Shown: positions 1 through 11,247, numbered from the stretch's first letter. The stretch is DNA of 64,000 bases from Kuschelorhynchus macadamiae (GCA_030620095.1 JAUTXW010000869.1:903501-967500), one strand, 5' to 3'. Notes: generated by a model from the letters alone, not told the origin. Made by a program: numbers and translations.

Positions 1-1580
1 TTACATTTTTAAAAGGAATATACAGTTATACAAGATTGTTCACTGCTAAACAAGTTTTTTTTGAAGTTTTACTAATTATATAGATCTCAAAATTTAGTGT
101 TGCTGGAAGCTTAATGGAAAACCAAACAGGGTGCTTCTAGAATCATTATTGCTGTTTTAATGTTTGTTTGCTGAATATTTTTAAAATTAATTTTTATTTT
201 AATGAATAAGGTCTAACGAATTTTTTGGAAGCCTCCTGACAGTCTATTACTACAAAATATACATAACTATGAATAAATATAGCTGCGCTATTTTGTTCTA
301 TTACCTAACATTACAAAAAATAATTTTATAAAGTCACACTGTTAAATAGAGGTGTAGGAACATCAACGTTATTCGAGAGAAAATTCATTTTTTATTTCCA
401 TCAAAAAATGAAACATTATAATCATAAAAAATCACTCTCCGAGATTTTTCAGATCTTCCTTTCTCTCTCCAGTCCAGAAAAATCGTTAAAAATTCGTTAT
501 CAAAAGAACTACTTAGCCAATTGTTTCCAAATTTTACACGAAAATCAAGTATGATATAGAAATGAAATGGTATGATTTTGGTAAGAATAAAAAAAAATTT
601 ATTTTTTCTTAGGGATTTTTCTATATCTGAGATATAAATACTAGGATATGCGTTTTAAATACATTTTGCTTTAACTTATATACACTAAAAACATTTTGGT
701 AAATTCGCCTATATAAAACCATTCACGAAATATGTAATATTTTTAGATATTAATGTCAACTTTCTTGCAATAATAAAAAACATTTATTTTTTAACAGAGC
801 GCCATTTAATTTTAAAAAATCATAAATGAGAATCTAACAAGCGGTTATTTAGTGATAGTACTGCATAATATAATCATTAATGTAAAAAAAGTTGGCACAA
901 TCTTATTCTCAGAAGTTTTTTAAAGATAGAAAACTACTTATATATTTAACTAAAATTTTTAAATCAAAATCAATTTTTCTCTAAAAGACCTATGATTTTT
1001 TATGTACCCTGTATATAGCAAAGTACTGCTAGTATATACATGGGAGTCGTTAAGGGGGCAAAATCTGATAAGCCAACAAATAAATATATGAAAGGAAGGA
1101 CAAGACCAAGCATTTCCACTATTTTAAAATCGTTGTCAGTCTATTATTGTAATAATTGAACTTTAATATGTAAACGTCAGAAATCAGTGCTTCTTTGCCC
1201 TCCCCCTTACCCCTTAAACGACTTCCATTATTATATTAACTTTTGGTAGGAGCTGTCATAGAGAAACACATATTGGGTTGAGTATTATAGGTGTATGCGT
1301 GTTAATGAAACGAATTAAAAAATTATTCTACATAAAAACCCTAAAATTTAATAAGAGTCTCACCTTTAATGAAAACTAAGAAACTATTCCTAACCGAACA
1401 AATTTCCAAAAGTCATGATCACATATTTATGGCACATTACAACATAATTGAATAACAATAATAACGCATAATTCAGAATGGCAGATTAAATGTGAAATAT
1501 AAACCATTTCAGTTCATGTAATCCAAATCATTTGTCCTCACTGAAATTTCAGCGTCCTCTAAAATATATCTTTCATAAAA
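1..1580. other. Non-coding region 3' of the MIF4G gene, with one decayed dispersed-repeat copy
   Basis: No convincing coding sequence is seen. About 415-620 is a decayed copy of the dispersed repeat family annotated at 6975-7955: it has the lead-in 'aaaatcactctccgag', then a unit with ACTACTTAGCCAATTG, CAAATTTTACAC and ATCAAGTATGATATAG. A loose inverted repeat joins GGGAGTCGTTAAGGGGGC near 1041 with the complement of CTTAAACGACTTCCAT near 1215, perhaps a small MITE-like remnant. Confidence 0.5.
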
Positions 1581-2912
1581 TCATTTGATTCTCGGATAAT
1601 AGTAAAGTACGGACGACCCTGGTAATTGCCAGTTTGAAGCGTGTAATTCTATTAATTGCAGCAAAGTACGTCTCACACTAGGTGACCCCGCACTTGCCAA
1701 AAAACCGTCCCGAACACTAGCCAATAATTGCTCCAGTTGTTGCGGGATTTCCGCTTCCAAATCCCGCCCAATAGACGTCAAAACAAAAAACAGACATTCG
1801 GTCTCTGACAGACATTTTATGGGCAGACTGACGCAAGCCTGGCAGCATTTAGCTAAAACCGAAAGTAGCACTAATTCTGGTTGTAACGATTCTAGTTGAT
1901 CTTTGATTTGTTGACGTTTGAGTTGACCGTAAAGTTCAGTCAGAAACCACATAAAAGCAGTAAACCGCGTACCGTCACCTGCTTTAATACCTCGTAAGAA
2001 TTTATCCCGTTCTTGATACCACTGTTGGCATATGTTCAACAAGGATTCGAGGAACGTTTGTGTCTTTTCTTCTTCTATTATTGTCACACATAACTTGGCT
2101 ATGGACTCGCTATATTTAATTCCTTCGACAGCTTTTTCCATTATTATTTTAACTAGGTCCATTAGCGTCCTAGAGGGAAGCTGATTGGGATCCTCCATGG
2201 CTTGTTTTATATTCGCTTGGTCTTCTTCTGAAAATACCTTTACGTCGATATCTTCCTTCACTATGCTCTTTAACTTGGAGATAAGGTTTTGCGAGTCTGA
2301 GGCTCCTAAACTTTTTGACCTTTTCAAACTTTGAGCAGGTGCGGGGGAGCTTTGGAAGTTATTCGGAGCCCAGTTGTTCTGATGGAAAACTTGCTGGGGT
2401 TGATTTTGTCCGGAAAATACCGGATGGGCCAATAATTCGGGTGCGAATTGGTAATTAGGCCTTGGCATTGCTCCAACGAGTTGAGCGGCCGAGGCCGAGT
2501 GCAAAAGCGGCAAGGGCATACCCGCAGGTAGTATCGGGAAAAATCCATGATGATTTACGTGCCTTAAAATATTTCCACTGGATTTCGAATGTTGCAAAGG
2601 CATCGGTTCGAATCCCATAGCCAGATGAAGATTACTACTAGATTTGGAAGCGTGGAGCTCGTTCATAGTAAATTCTTTAGCGTGTACGTTAAGCTTGCCA
2701 GGAATATTTGGAAGGTCGGTTCTAACGTTCGGTGGTCTATAGATTTCCATAGTCGGTTTACCTGCTTTTATAGTGGCCATCGTTTGGCTACGGCGTTTCA
2801 TCTGATCCCTATTTGGTTTTACAAAACTGCGCTCTCTCATAATAACGCCGGGAGGTCCCGACGCGGAAAAGTCAGTTCTTTGACTGCGCTTCAACTGCGG
2901 AACTTGCGACAT
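1581..2912 (-). CDS. MIF4G-domain protein (MIF4GD/SLIP1- or CTIF-like)
   Basis: This is a single open exon of 443 residues beginning MSQVPQLKRSQ. The frame stays open seven codons upstream but holds only GTG there, so the ATG complementary to 2910-2912 is taken as the start. The first half (about residues 1-200) is low complexity, rich in Ser, Pro, Asn and Gln, and carries three related basic/serine motifs: HASKSSSNLH, QHSKSSGNILRH and LKRSKSLGASDS. The second half (about 220-443) is helical and resembles a MIF4G HEAT-repeat domain. It has LCVTIIEEEKTQTF, LLNICQQWYQERDKF, a DGFL segment, LIELHASNW and a final YYYP, the same kind of ending as vertebrate MIF4GD and CTIF. Family members bind translation or mRNA-decay factors such as SLBP, CBP80 and eIF4 proteins, so a cytoplasmic role in translation of particular mRNAs is inferred. 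The GC content is higher than the flanks, as expected for real coding DNA. Upstream exons carrying only 5'UTR cannot be excluded. Confidence 0.85.
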   Translation of the reverse strand: MSQVPQLKRSQRTDFSASGPPGVIMRERSFVKPNRDQMKRRSQTMATIKAGKPTMEIYRPPNVRTDLPNIPGKLNVHAKEFTMNELHASKSSSNLHLAMGFEPMPLQHSKSSGNILRHVNHHGFFPILPAGMPLPLLHSASAAQLVGAMPRPNYQFAPELLAHPVFSGQNQPQQVFHQNNWAPNNFQSSPAPAQSLKRSKSLGASDSQNLISKLKSIVKEDIDVKVFSEEDQANIKQAMEDPNQLPSRTLMDLVKIIMEKAVEGIKYSESIAKLCVTIIEEEKTQTFLESLLNICQQWYQERDKFLRGIKAGDGTRFTAFMWFLTELYGQLKRQQIKDQLESLQPELVLLSVLAKCCQACVSLPIKCLSETECLFFVLTSIGRDLEAEIPQQLEQLLASVRDGFLASAGSPSVRRTLLQLIELHASNWQLPGSSVLYYYPRIK

Positions 2913-4382
2913 TTTCGATGAATTCACTAACACTAAGAATTAAAATAAGTTTATAAACGACTTTTGACTAATAGGCGGCGATGACTACCACGCAACAACA
3001 CCAATTTTGGCGCGAGCAAGGCTGCACCTCGATAATACGATTGACAATTTCATGATTTCCTGCTCGGAATTTTTATTATTTAAATTAAACCATCCGTCGT
3101 TTTACACAAAAACTCTACTGCACAATACCGAATCACGTCCTAAGCAAGTCGCGGTTTTGATGCGATGCTGGGCAAAACTGTTCAACAGAACGCCATATAT
3201 TTAGAATGTGTATTTTTAACTGCGGGATATAAATAGTTGATGAAAAAATTCTAGGCGTACATCACACACATACACATATACATGTGCATTATATAAGTAA
3301 AAAGTCGGTTTGACATGAGCTCCATTGTTTATTAACTTAATTGGCGAATATTTTGGGTGGGAGGTGCGGTTAATGATGCATCTAATGAGGTCGAAGGTAC
3401 GACTTAGTGACGCAGATAATAGTTTTTATTACGGATTTAAAAGAATAATTGGCGGGCCTAAGTATAGTAATAAATATAATCGAACCATATTAGAAATCTT
3501 GACAAAATGCTTATTAAGTAAGACAGAGTCACGTTTATACGAATTTTGTCTTGTTTATTCTAAAGTAATTTATAAACATTTAAAATATTTGCATTTATTA
3601 TCTTCCTACTTTCATGGGCGGACATATGGGGGGAAGATGGAGGGGAGCATCTCTCTAATATTTTATTCTGTTGGCAAAATCATTTATCAAATTTTATCTT
3701 GAAAGTATTTTATTTTTGAATAAATTGTTAAAATAATGAAATTAATGTTTTTTTTCAAAGCCGAAGAGCAAAATATGAATCATTTTTGATTGAGTTGGCA
3801 AATGACTTTTTTTTTAGTTGTCGGTGATGCTAGGTAGCTATTCAAAAATGCGGACTTTTTTTTTAGTTCTCAATTGGGTTTTTCTTACTTACTCCCCCAC
3901 CCCAATTTTGTCTCTTCGAGGCATCCCTGCCTGCCTTTTGATTTTATTTCCTATAAACAGGGAGTTGTCATACTTTTAAATGTTAAATAAAATATGGCAT
4001 ATGGACGAAAAAATCTAGGACTGAAGGCACTTTTCTTGATTAGGAAAAAATGGTGCCAAAATCGTCCTGGAATACAAACTTTTAAATAAGATAGTAAAAT
4101 CCGTTTTGTTTAGATAAGATTATATTTTACGAGAGATGACATGATGAAATCAGTTTCCTGTCAAATTTTTGGCACCATTTTTCTCAGCCATGAAACATCT
4201 TAACGTGTTATTTTTAGCTGTCACTAATGTTTAAGTGCCTCTCGATAGATTTAAAACTATAACATCACCAGGTTTTTTTCAGACAAGACAGTTCGGGTAT
4301 GATAATAAGTGTAAAATAGGATCTAGAAATTCGGTGAATTGATTTACTTGGAACTCTTTATCAGGGAAAGTGGAGTATGAGG
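2913..4382. other. Intergenic region upstream of the MIF4G gene; short fold-back at 4039-4192
   Basis: This should hold the promoter and 5'UTR of the minus-strand MIF4G gene, but no core promoter element can be called with confidence. An inverted pair is visible: GAAAAAATGGTGCCAAAA (about 4046-4063) faces its near complement TTTTTGGCACCATTTTTC (about 4168-4185), a likely MITE remnant. A 125-codon open frame at 3325-3702 starts on TTG and has no recognisable domain, so it is not called a gene. Confidence 0.4.
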
Positions 4383-4412
4383 TATGTATATATATATATA
4401 TATATATATATT
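4383..4412. repeat. (TA)n microsatellite
   Basis: About 30 bases of uninterrupted TA dinucleotide lie just outside the left end of the 4445-6310 transposon. Confidence 0.9.
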
Positions 4413-4731
4413 TATTTAGTAATAAAGTACATTCATAAATTAGGCAGAGGCGCACTCAGAATTTAATCCTGAGTGGGTTGAATCCAGATTATACGTTGGG
4501 AAAAGCAAGAATGGGCAGCAGGCGAGGAATTTTGGCTGGCGCATTCACCATTTCGTTATAAACAAGCGATTTTGTTGTTCATGTATTTCGAGTATATCGA
4601 GTCCAGTCTAGCTCCAGAGCCTTCCCTCATCGGTGTGCCCTTGCTTTGTATTACTTTTAGACTTCTTTTGGAAAAAGTCGAGTTGTCGCTTTGACATTTT
4701 AATTCAGTAGATTTTGTCACTACCATCACTG

Positions 4732-6142
4732 CAGTGGCAGTTCGCGGGTAAAAAAGTAAGTGAAGTGCAAATGTAGCAGCAAGAAAATATCGCAATAATT
4801 TTTTTATATGTGGAGGGGGTAGAATATTTTTTTACAACTTACCTAAATTTTGTATACTAAATCAATTCTCCTATCCTTCAAGTTATCCGATGACGTTGCA
4901 AATTTATTTATAACATCCTCATAAAATGGATGAGTTGCCCTAATCTCCTCCAGAAATTCCTTTTGAATTCAAATATTGCCAAGAGAAGTAAGTCTTTCTT
5001 GAGATATTGTATTTCTTAAATAAGTTTTTACACATTTGAAGCAAGAAAAACTTCTTTCCATTGAAGCACTTGTCGACGGTATTGTTAAAATAAGGGAAAA
5101 CAATTTATATGCTTCGGTAAAAATATATTTATTTTTATTAATTTTTTTCACTTGCTCTTGCAGCGATATATTCCAATTACTCTCATTGCCAAAAATAAGA
5201 CCAAGCTCATTTTTAAGTCGTTGACTTTTTGAAAATATTTCCTCATATAACTGTAACAAATTTTCAAACGGGCCAGTCGGAAAATTTAAACTATATTCGA
5301 AAAATTTAACAGAACCTGCCAAACATGAAAACGTAAGTTTTTCATAGTCTTGAAATCTTAGTGTCATTTCCATTAAAATATGGTCCAATATTTCATAAAA
5401 AAGGGTTCTATACTTAGTCCTAATTTCTTCAGGTGAAAGCTTAGCAAGCTCGCATTTGTAATGATTTATTTCTGTAATAGAATTTGCTTTATCAAACATG
5501 GTATTAAAAAAATGTTCATTTCTTTTTTTACAGAACGCCTTTAAAATCGTTGATCTCACCTAAAAATCCTTTCGCAAGGAGGATTGATTTTTCATCAGAT
5601 TTGTCACAGTTTGTAATAAATTCAAAGACGTCTTTTAATTTATTCCAGTCTTGAACAATCACATTTACTAACTTCGAATTTGAAGTTGTAACAACACCAT
5701 AAATAAATATAACACAAAACAGTCAAGTTAACTGCAAAGGAACTCACCGATTGCAGCGAAATCCGTGAAAATAAAAGTAAATAACCACCGCAAACTGAAC
5801 GACACGTGGGTGTAGCGTACTGCGCCTGCAATTCCCCGAGAACGTTGTATGGCACTGGGCTCAACAACATCGGATACGCGTTGTCATGGCAACGTAGTAA
5901 GAAAATTGTAAACTAAACATAGCACCTCCAGCTCAGTCAAAGCGGTTTGCGCCACTGTTATAGTTGTTATAATAAAGTTCGATTGAAAGTTTTAAAAAGA
6001 CATGCCGCCAACGGTCAAGTAAAATATTTATTCGAGATGTACGGTTTATTTTTTACCAATTAGGTATATAGATAGATGTTTGCTTGTTTATTTTTCTTAG
6101 TGAAGTAGCACTTCACCTATTTCACCTGAATAGCCGCCACTG
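4732..6142 (-). mobile_element. hAT DNA transposon, internally deleted copy (family A)
   Basis: The left end CAGTGGCAG (4732) and right end CCGCCACTG (to 6142) are inverted terminal repeats of the CAGTGGCGG type. They are flanked on both sides by the identical 8-mer CATCACTG (4724-4731 and 6143-6150), the 8-bp duplication expected for hAT. The minus strand encodes the C-terminal part of a transposase (4969-5559). Comparison with the family-A copy at 19773-23451 shows shared 5' leader sequence through GTTGTTACAACT and shared downstream coding sequence. The intervening part of the transposase is absent here. Confidence 0.9.
4969..5559 (-). pseudogene. hAT transposase, C-terminal part with dimerisation region
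   Basis: The 196-codon open frame lies inside the 4732-6142 element. It ends in the hAT C-terminal dimerisation signature: ILTIPSTSASMERSFS followed by LKxVKTYLRNT and QERLTSL, as in ZMYM1-like transposases. The N-terminal zinc finger and most of the catalytic core are missing because of the internal deletion, and the frame has no proper start context, so it cannot encode an active enzyme. A sister copy lies at 22862-23296 on the other strand with most residues conserved, for example NLLQLYxEIFSKSQR and NWNISLQEQVKKIN. Confidence 0.85.
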
Positions 6143-6310
6143 CATCACTGTCAGATTTTATAGCAAACTGGTGTCAGTTAGTTTAGTGTTCGGGTTTCGA
6201 ATGCTCAACGCAAGATTCATTACTTTTTTTTCTACATAATATAATAATTTGTACAGTGTGTAGGAAGGGGGGCGTTCTAACCCCTAAAATCCCTCCTGGG
6301 TGCACCACTA

Positions 6311-6974
6311 AAATTGGGTTATTTTTCATTCCTTGTAATTCCAGGTAATTGGGTAAAAAAAATTAAAAGGTATATTATATGGCCACAAAATAGGTTTCTT
6401 TTTGCTGATTATAAATAGACTAGGTTTGTTACCTTTATCTTCAAAAACCCAGAGCCGGCGCGAGGCATGGGCCATAGTTGCACCGCACGCGGCCCCACGC
6501 GTTAACGGGTAACAGCCTCCCATTTCAGCTGATTATCGCTTATTGTCATCCCAGTATAAAAATAATGACCTTTTTTTTTAGTCGTCAGATAGTTAATAAT
6601 TTTAACCCCGGCCCCGCAAAACCTCGCGTCGTCTCTGCATAAACCTCATTGACTTCAGACTCCACTATATAGTAGAATAGAACGTCAAATTTCTCTTGTC
6701 TTTGATTTGAATATACAGATATCAAACCTAGTATATTTACAATCAACAAGAATGGGCTTATTTTATAAACATATAGTATATAGAGTGTTCCTTTAAAAAA
6801 AAATGTATATAATTATATATATATATATATATATATATGTTTGGTCTGCTGTATATTTTTGAGGCATCTTGTATATATAAACAATAATTCTCTGTAAAAT
6901 ACGTAATAACTCCTACAACTTTTATATTTAACATTTTTTCTATTATTTCCTTGGTAAAAGGGAAGTAATGTAAT
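6311..6974. other. Non-coding; hAT-like single terminus and (TA)n at 6813-6839
   Basis: No gene is seen. CAGAGCCGGCGCGAGGC near 6451 looks like one hAT-type terminus, but no partner end was found. A 27-base TA microsatellite sits at 6813-6839. Confidence 0.4.
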
Positions 6975-7955
6975 CGTGAAAAAATCACCCTCTGAGATTT
7001 GTTCAGATCTGTACATTTTAAAGTCCCTAGATGCCGAAAAACATATTTTCTCAATTCCGTCGGTCTGTCGGTCTGTCGGTCTGTCTATTCGCGCCGTAGC
7101 TAAAAAACTACTTACCCAATTGACTTCAAATTTTGGACAAATATTAATGTGCTACTAACTGAAAACGGCGGAACAAAATGGATGCCAAATAAAATATTTG
7201 TAATCGTCGGCTTGTCTGTCTGTCGATCAGTTCGCGGTAAAGCTTAAAGCTACTAGAACTAAATTAAGGGATGATCTGGAAATATTCTGGTAAAAATCCA
7301 ATATGCTGGAACAAAAAAATTATTACTAAAAAACTAATTATCCAATTTACCTCCAATTTTACACAAAAATCAAGTGTTACAAAGGAGTGAACTATGAATG
7401 TATGAATTCAAGATAGCAAAACAAGATGAAATAAAATATTTAAAAAAATCAGCCTGAAAAACTACTTACTAAATTAATTTTAAATTGTGTGCGAGCATTA
7501 AATGTGATATAGAGATAAACTGGTAAGGTTGTGGTACGAATCAAAATGCTAAAACAAAATGGCAGCCAAACTAATTTTTTTTTAAATCAACGTAAAAAAA
7601 TTCTTATTCAATTGGCTACAAATTTTGCAGAAAAGTTAAATGTGATATAGGGATAAACTGGTATGATCATGACGAAACAAAATGTAAAAATTACTTATTT
7701 AATTTATTTTAAATTAAGCCCAAAAATCAAGTGTGGCATGGGTAGAAAGTGGTAAATATTGGTAGAAATCCAATATAACGGAATAAAATGGCGCCCAATA
7801 AAAATGTTTGAAAAGACAGTATATTTATATGTGTTACTAAATGATTATGTACTGAACTAAATTCGCTATTTCTATTAAAAATACATTTCACTGTTTTTAA
7901 TAAAAGGAAGGGGAAACGAGGGAAGTTCCGGGTAAATGAAATTTACCGATTTTCT
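6975..7955 (+). repeat. Dispersed compound repeat, copy 2 (longest uninterrupted copy)
   Basis: The lead-in is 'gtgaaaaaatcaccc', then 'gtccctagatgccgaaaa', then an imperfect CGGTCTGT tandem. About six diverged units of 100-130 bp follow. Each unit has a form of AAAAACTACTTAYCCAATT, CAAATTTTGCACAAAAATC, GTGATATAGGGATAAACTGG, and AATCCAAnATGGCGGAACA ending in AAATGGCGGCCAAAT. A tail with GGGAAGTTCCGGGTAAA closes it, and the tail is present twice (about 7920 and 8078). The order of distinguishable units is the same as in the other copies (12955-13720, 28310-28925, 46610-49770), so the array formed before it spread. No protein is evident in any frame. Confidence 0.75.
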
Positions 7956-8783
7956 TTTAATTAAACCACTATTGCAAGTGGCGAATTATAAGGAAAGACC
8001 CACATATTATTAAATAACTGTATGTCGAACTAAATAAACACTTCACTATCGTTGATGAAAGGAAAAATTCATAAGGGAAGTTCCGGGTAAAACAGATTTT
8101 TCCTTAATGTTTATCTTTTTTTTTATTATTTTTATTTTATATAAAAGAAACGTAGGACGATCGACATAGGCTGATACTAATTTTATTTCGCCTTATTGCA
8201 TTTGCATCAAAATTTTACTTGTTCATTTCATTTTCTATCTAACTTGATTCTGGTGTGAAATTTGAAGTTAATTAAATAGCAATTTTTTATATTGATTTTT
8301 AAACATGTTGAAATTGGTATCGAAATCGTACCTACTCATTCCTGTGCCTCACTAGATTTTTGTGCAAAATCTGAAGTCAATTGATTAAGTTTTCTAACAC
8401 CGTTTTTATGTAACATTTAATTAGTTTGTTCCGTCATATTACCGAAACTTACGAATTAATTACAAAATTTAATGTCAAGTGAATAAGTTAGCACGACAAA
8501 AATATATTCCGTTTCGAAAAAGAAAACTTGGTTTCTTACTGTCTGTTCTTGCAGTTGATGCCATGTGATATACCAAAAAGGTTAAACAAATCTCTGATAT
8601 CAAGGGCTTGATTATTAATTTCAATGGTTAGTAATTGAGAATAATTTATGTGATGGTGAACATGATTTGTTTAGTGGCGTGAAAGTAGACACGATTCCTT
8701 GTACTCAATTCAACATTTTTAAAAACCCTAGATTAAATATATTCCTCTAACGCGCCGAAGTTGATAATTAAGATATGGGCCTT
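7956..8783. other. Non-coding AT-rich stretch
   Basis: Apart from a second copy of the GGGAAGTTCCGGGTAAA tail at about 8078-8095, nothing recognisable was found here. Confidence 0.5.
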
Positions 8784-8918
8784 CATAGCCAGTAGGAGTT
8801 CTGATTTTGAATCCTCGAAATTCCTATAATATCTTTTCTCGAAATCAGGAAATCTTTATATTTGCATCAATGTGTTGGTGATGTAAACGATTTTTTCCAG
8901 ACTTACCATATCAGTCTT
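8784..8918 (+). repeat. Direct repeat A, first copy (partner 9478-9611)
   Basis: About 135 bp beginning CATAGCCAGTAGGAGTTCTG and ending near CCAGACTTACCATATCAG recurs almost unchanged at 9478-9611. The two copies flank the first copy of repeat B. Confidence 0.8.
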
Positions 8919-8929
8919 ATTGCCATCTA

Positions 8930-9475
8930 AATAAAACAAAGACAAACAAATGCTCGCAGACACAATCATAAATTTTAGACGTTAGACTCTTCTCCCCCCC
9001 TAAATTTTCAAACCGCAGGTACGGATTTCTAAGTGAAAAAAAAAACATTCATGTGTAAATCGGTATGTAGAACAAAAAATATCCTTCCCTTTATTTACGA
9101 AGCAACTTGATCCAAAAATACTCCTAGTTACCAACAGAGGAACCTAAAGAAATAGTGACAGCTATGATGGCGGGAAGATGAACAAAGACATATCATAGAA
9201 TTGTTAAATGAAATATTTCTAGTCAAATGGATTGGAAAGCAAGGAATTGTTGTGGCCACCGAGAAGTCCAGATTATAATTACTTTGATTTCCTCGTGAGG
9301 GGTTCCTTCAAATAAATCTAAATCTTAAGGTTTTATTTAAAATTAGAAAGTTAATTCAAATACATATTGAAGCAGAGCAATTTTAATCTGAATATTTACT
9401 ATAAGTTTTAATAGCCAATTTTTATTGGGTTTTTTTACATTAGTTTTGCTTTATCCATATTTATTTATGTATTTT
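8930..9475 (+). repeat. Direct repeat B, first copy, with a transposase fragment (partner 10607-11135)
   Basis: About 540 bp recurs at 10607-11135 with small indels. Both copies contain a stretch (near 9247-9310 here) that translates in one frame to LWPPRSPDYNYFDFLV. This resembles the WPxRSPDLxPLDFFLWG region of mariner-type DDE_3 transposases. The frame is broken on both sides, so this is a dead remnant. Confidence 0.65.
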
Positions 9476-9477
9476 AT

Positions 9478-9611
9478 CATAGCCAGTAGGAGTTCTGATT
9501 TTGAATTCTTGAAATTCCAAAAACATCTTTTCTCGAAATCAGGAAATCTTTATATTTGCATCAATGTGTTGGTGATGTAAATGATTTTTTCCAGACTTAC
9601 CATGTCAGTCT
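9478..9611 (+). repeat. Direct repeat A, second copy
   Basis: This is a near-identical copy of 8784-8918, beginning directly after repeat B ends. Confidence 0.8.
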
Positions 9612-10606
9612 TTATAAAATTAACTTAAATGGTACTATTGATTAAAATGCCTTTCAAGGGATACATCTGTTCCTGTTTCTTGAATATATTAAATGTTTAT
9701 TAAGTGAATTTTTAATGCCCAGTCACTAGCGATGGAATAAAATATTCCATTATTAGGATGCTTTCTATTATAATTTATTTATTATTTATTGAAATTGTGT
9801 ATGTGAACATTCCGGTTCTGCTGAATACTTTGCGTTTTAGTTTTTTACATAAACAACCACATTTTATCATTTACATATATAATATTTTCAAACACTGTTC
9901 GCGTGTTGGGGTACACTGCCAGAAAAAAATAAGACTGCTCATAACAAATTTAATATTGACTCATACAACACTTATAAAACGCCCATCTCCCTATAGTAAA
10001 TTTCGAACTATGTATATAAGAATTGGCATCATAAAACAAAGTACAAATTATGCCCGTGTTGCCGTGAGTGATTTTTCGTAGAAAATTTACGATATTTCGA
10101 ACAAATCTGTCACTATCTACGAGACGAAAAAGTGAAGAGACTTAGAGTATTAAAAATTACACATATACACGGAGAATTGTCGTTATAGGGCCATCTAATC
10201 TAAAACATAAATACGCCAAACATAACTAACTAGCTTTTCAGCAGTATTTTGTCATAGCTGTGAGTGGCTAAACGTGTCTCATGTTATTATGTGTGGAGTT
10301 TTCTTAGTATTAAGCATGCATTTTTCTAGTTAAATAAGGTTAGCCACATAGGACCGTAGCCAGAAGGGGAGGGGCATTATCAAATTTATTTTGCCCGACC
10401 TAGAAAATCGTCAATAAAGAGCAGACTTTTAAAATAAAAAAAATATTTGTTTTATATTTTATTTTAAAAAGTAAAAAATTAACTGCTTGTCAATAATGGG
10501 AGTCAGAGATTATTTTTTCATAAAAAATGACAGTTTTACCAAGTTTGTAAATTTAACTTGATAATTAAGTTTATCGAACGCGACCGAGTGGGAAAATGTG
10601 CTTTAT
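9612..10606. other. Non-coding spacer between repeat A' and repeat B'
   Basis: A 107-codon open frame at 9758-10081 starts on TTG or a weak context and shows no domain, so it is judged spurious. No other structure was recognised. Confidence 0.4.
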
Positions 10607-11135
10607 TTCCATCTAAATAAAACAAAGACAAACAAATGCTCGCAGACACAATTATAAATTAATAAATAAAAAAACACTCATGTTTGCTTTCTCCTACTTA
10701 TGGGTTGTTTTCTAATGTGTAAATCGGTATGTAGAACAAAAAAATATCGTTCCCTTTATTTACGAAGCAACTTAACAATATTCCTAGTTACCTACAGAGG
10801 AACTTAAAGAAGTAGTGACATCTATGATGGCAGGAAGATGAACAAAGACATATCATAGAATTGTTAAATGAAATATTGCCAGTTAAATGTATCGGAAAGC
10901 AAGGAATTGTTGTGGCCACCGAGAAGTCCAGATCATAATTATTTTGATTTCCTCGTGAGGTGTTCCTTCAAAACGGCTTGTACCATAATATGCCCCTAAA
11001 TCTTAAGGTTTTAACTGAAGAATTTTATATTGAAGCAGAGCAATTTTAATCTGAATATTTACTATAAGTTTTAATAGCCAATTTTTATTGGGGTTTTTTA
11101 CATTAGGTTTGCTTTATCCACATTTATTTATTTAT
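10607..11135 (+). repeat. Direct repeat B, second copy, with a transposase fragment
   Basis: This is the second copy of 8930-9475, including the same broken WPPRSPD segment of a DDE_3 transposase near 10910-10965. The same strand and order suggest one segmental duplication (A-B-A'-B') rather than independent insertions. Confidence 0.65.
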
Positions 11136-11180
11136 TGGTACACTTTACACAAACCAACATGGCAATTACAAGCAAAGAGG

Positions 11181-11186
<6 letters not shown>

Positions 11187-11243
<57 letters not shown>
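11187..11243. repeat. (TA)n microsatellite
   Basis: About 57 bases of TA dinucleotide. Confidence 0.95.

Positions 11244-11247
<4 letters not shown>

Larger units (their letters stand above)
4445..6310. mobile_element. Outer non-autonomous hAT-like element, split by a second hAT
   Basis: The left end reads CAGAGGCGCACTCAG and the right end, on the other strand, reads TAGTGGTGCACCCAG, so the two are imperfect inverted termini. Each terminus is followed inward by a related AATCCTGAG/CCTCCTGGG-type stretch. Flanking 8-mers are AAATTAGG (4437-4444) and AAATTGGG (6311-6318), which match at 7 of 8 positions and are a likely target-site duplication. Removing the internal hAT (4732-6142) leaves about 450 bp without coding capacity, so this was a MITE-sized element before the second insertion. 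The boundaries are inferred from these ends only. Confidence 0.55.

Noticed and set aside
3325..3702. 125-codon plus-strand open frame
   Set aside because: It starts on TTG, has no recognisable domain or codon bias, and lies in AT-rich intergenic DNA.
9758..10081. 107-codon open frame
   Set aside because: No domain, Ile/Phe/Tyr-rich composition typical of AT-rich chance frames, and it lies between duplicated repeats.
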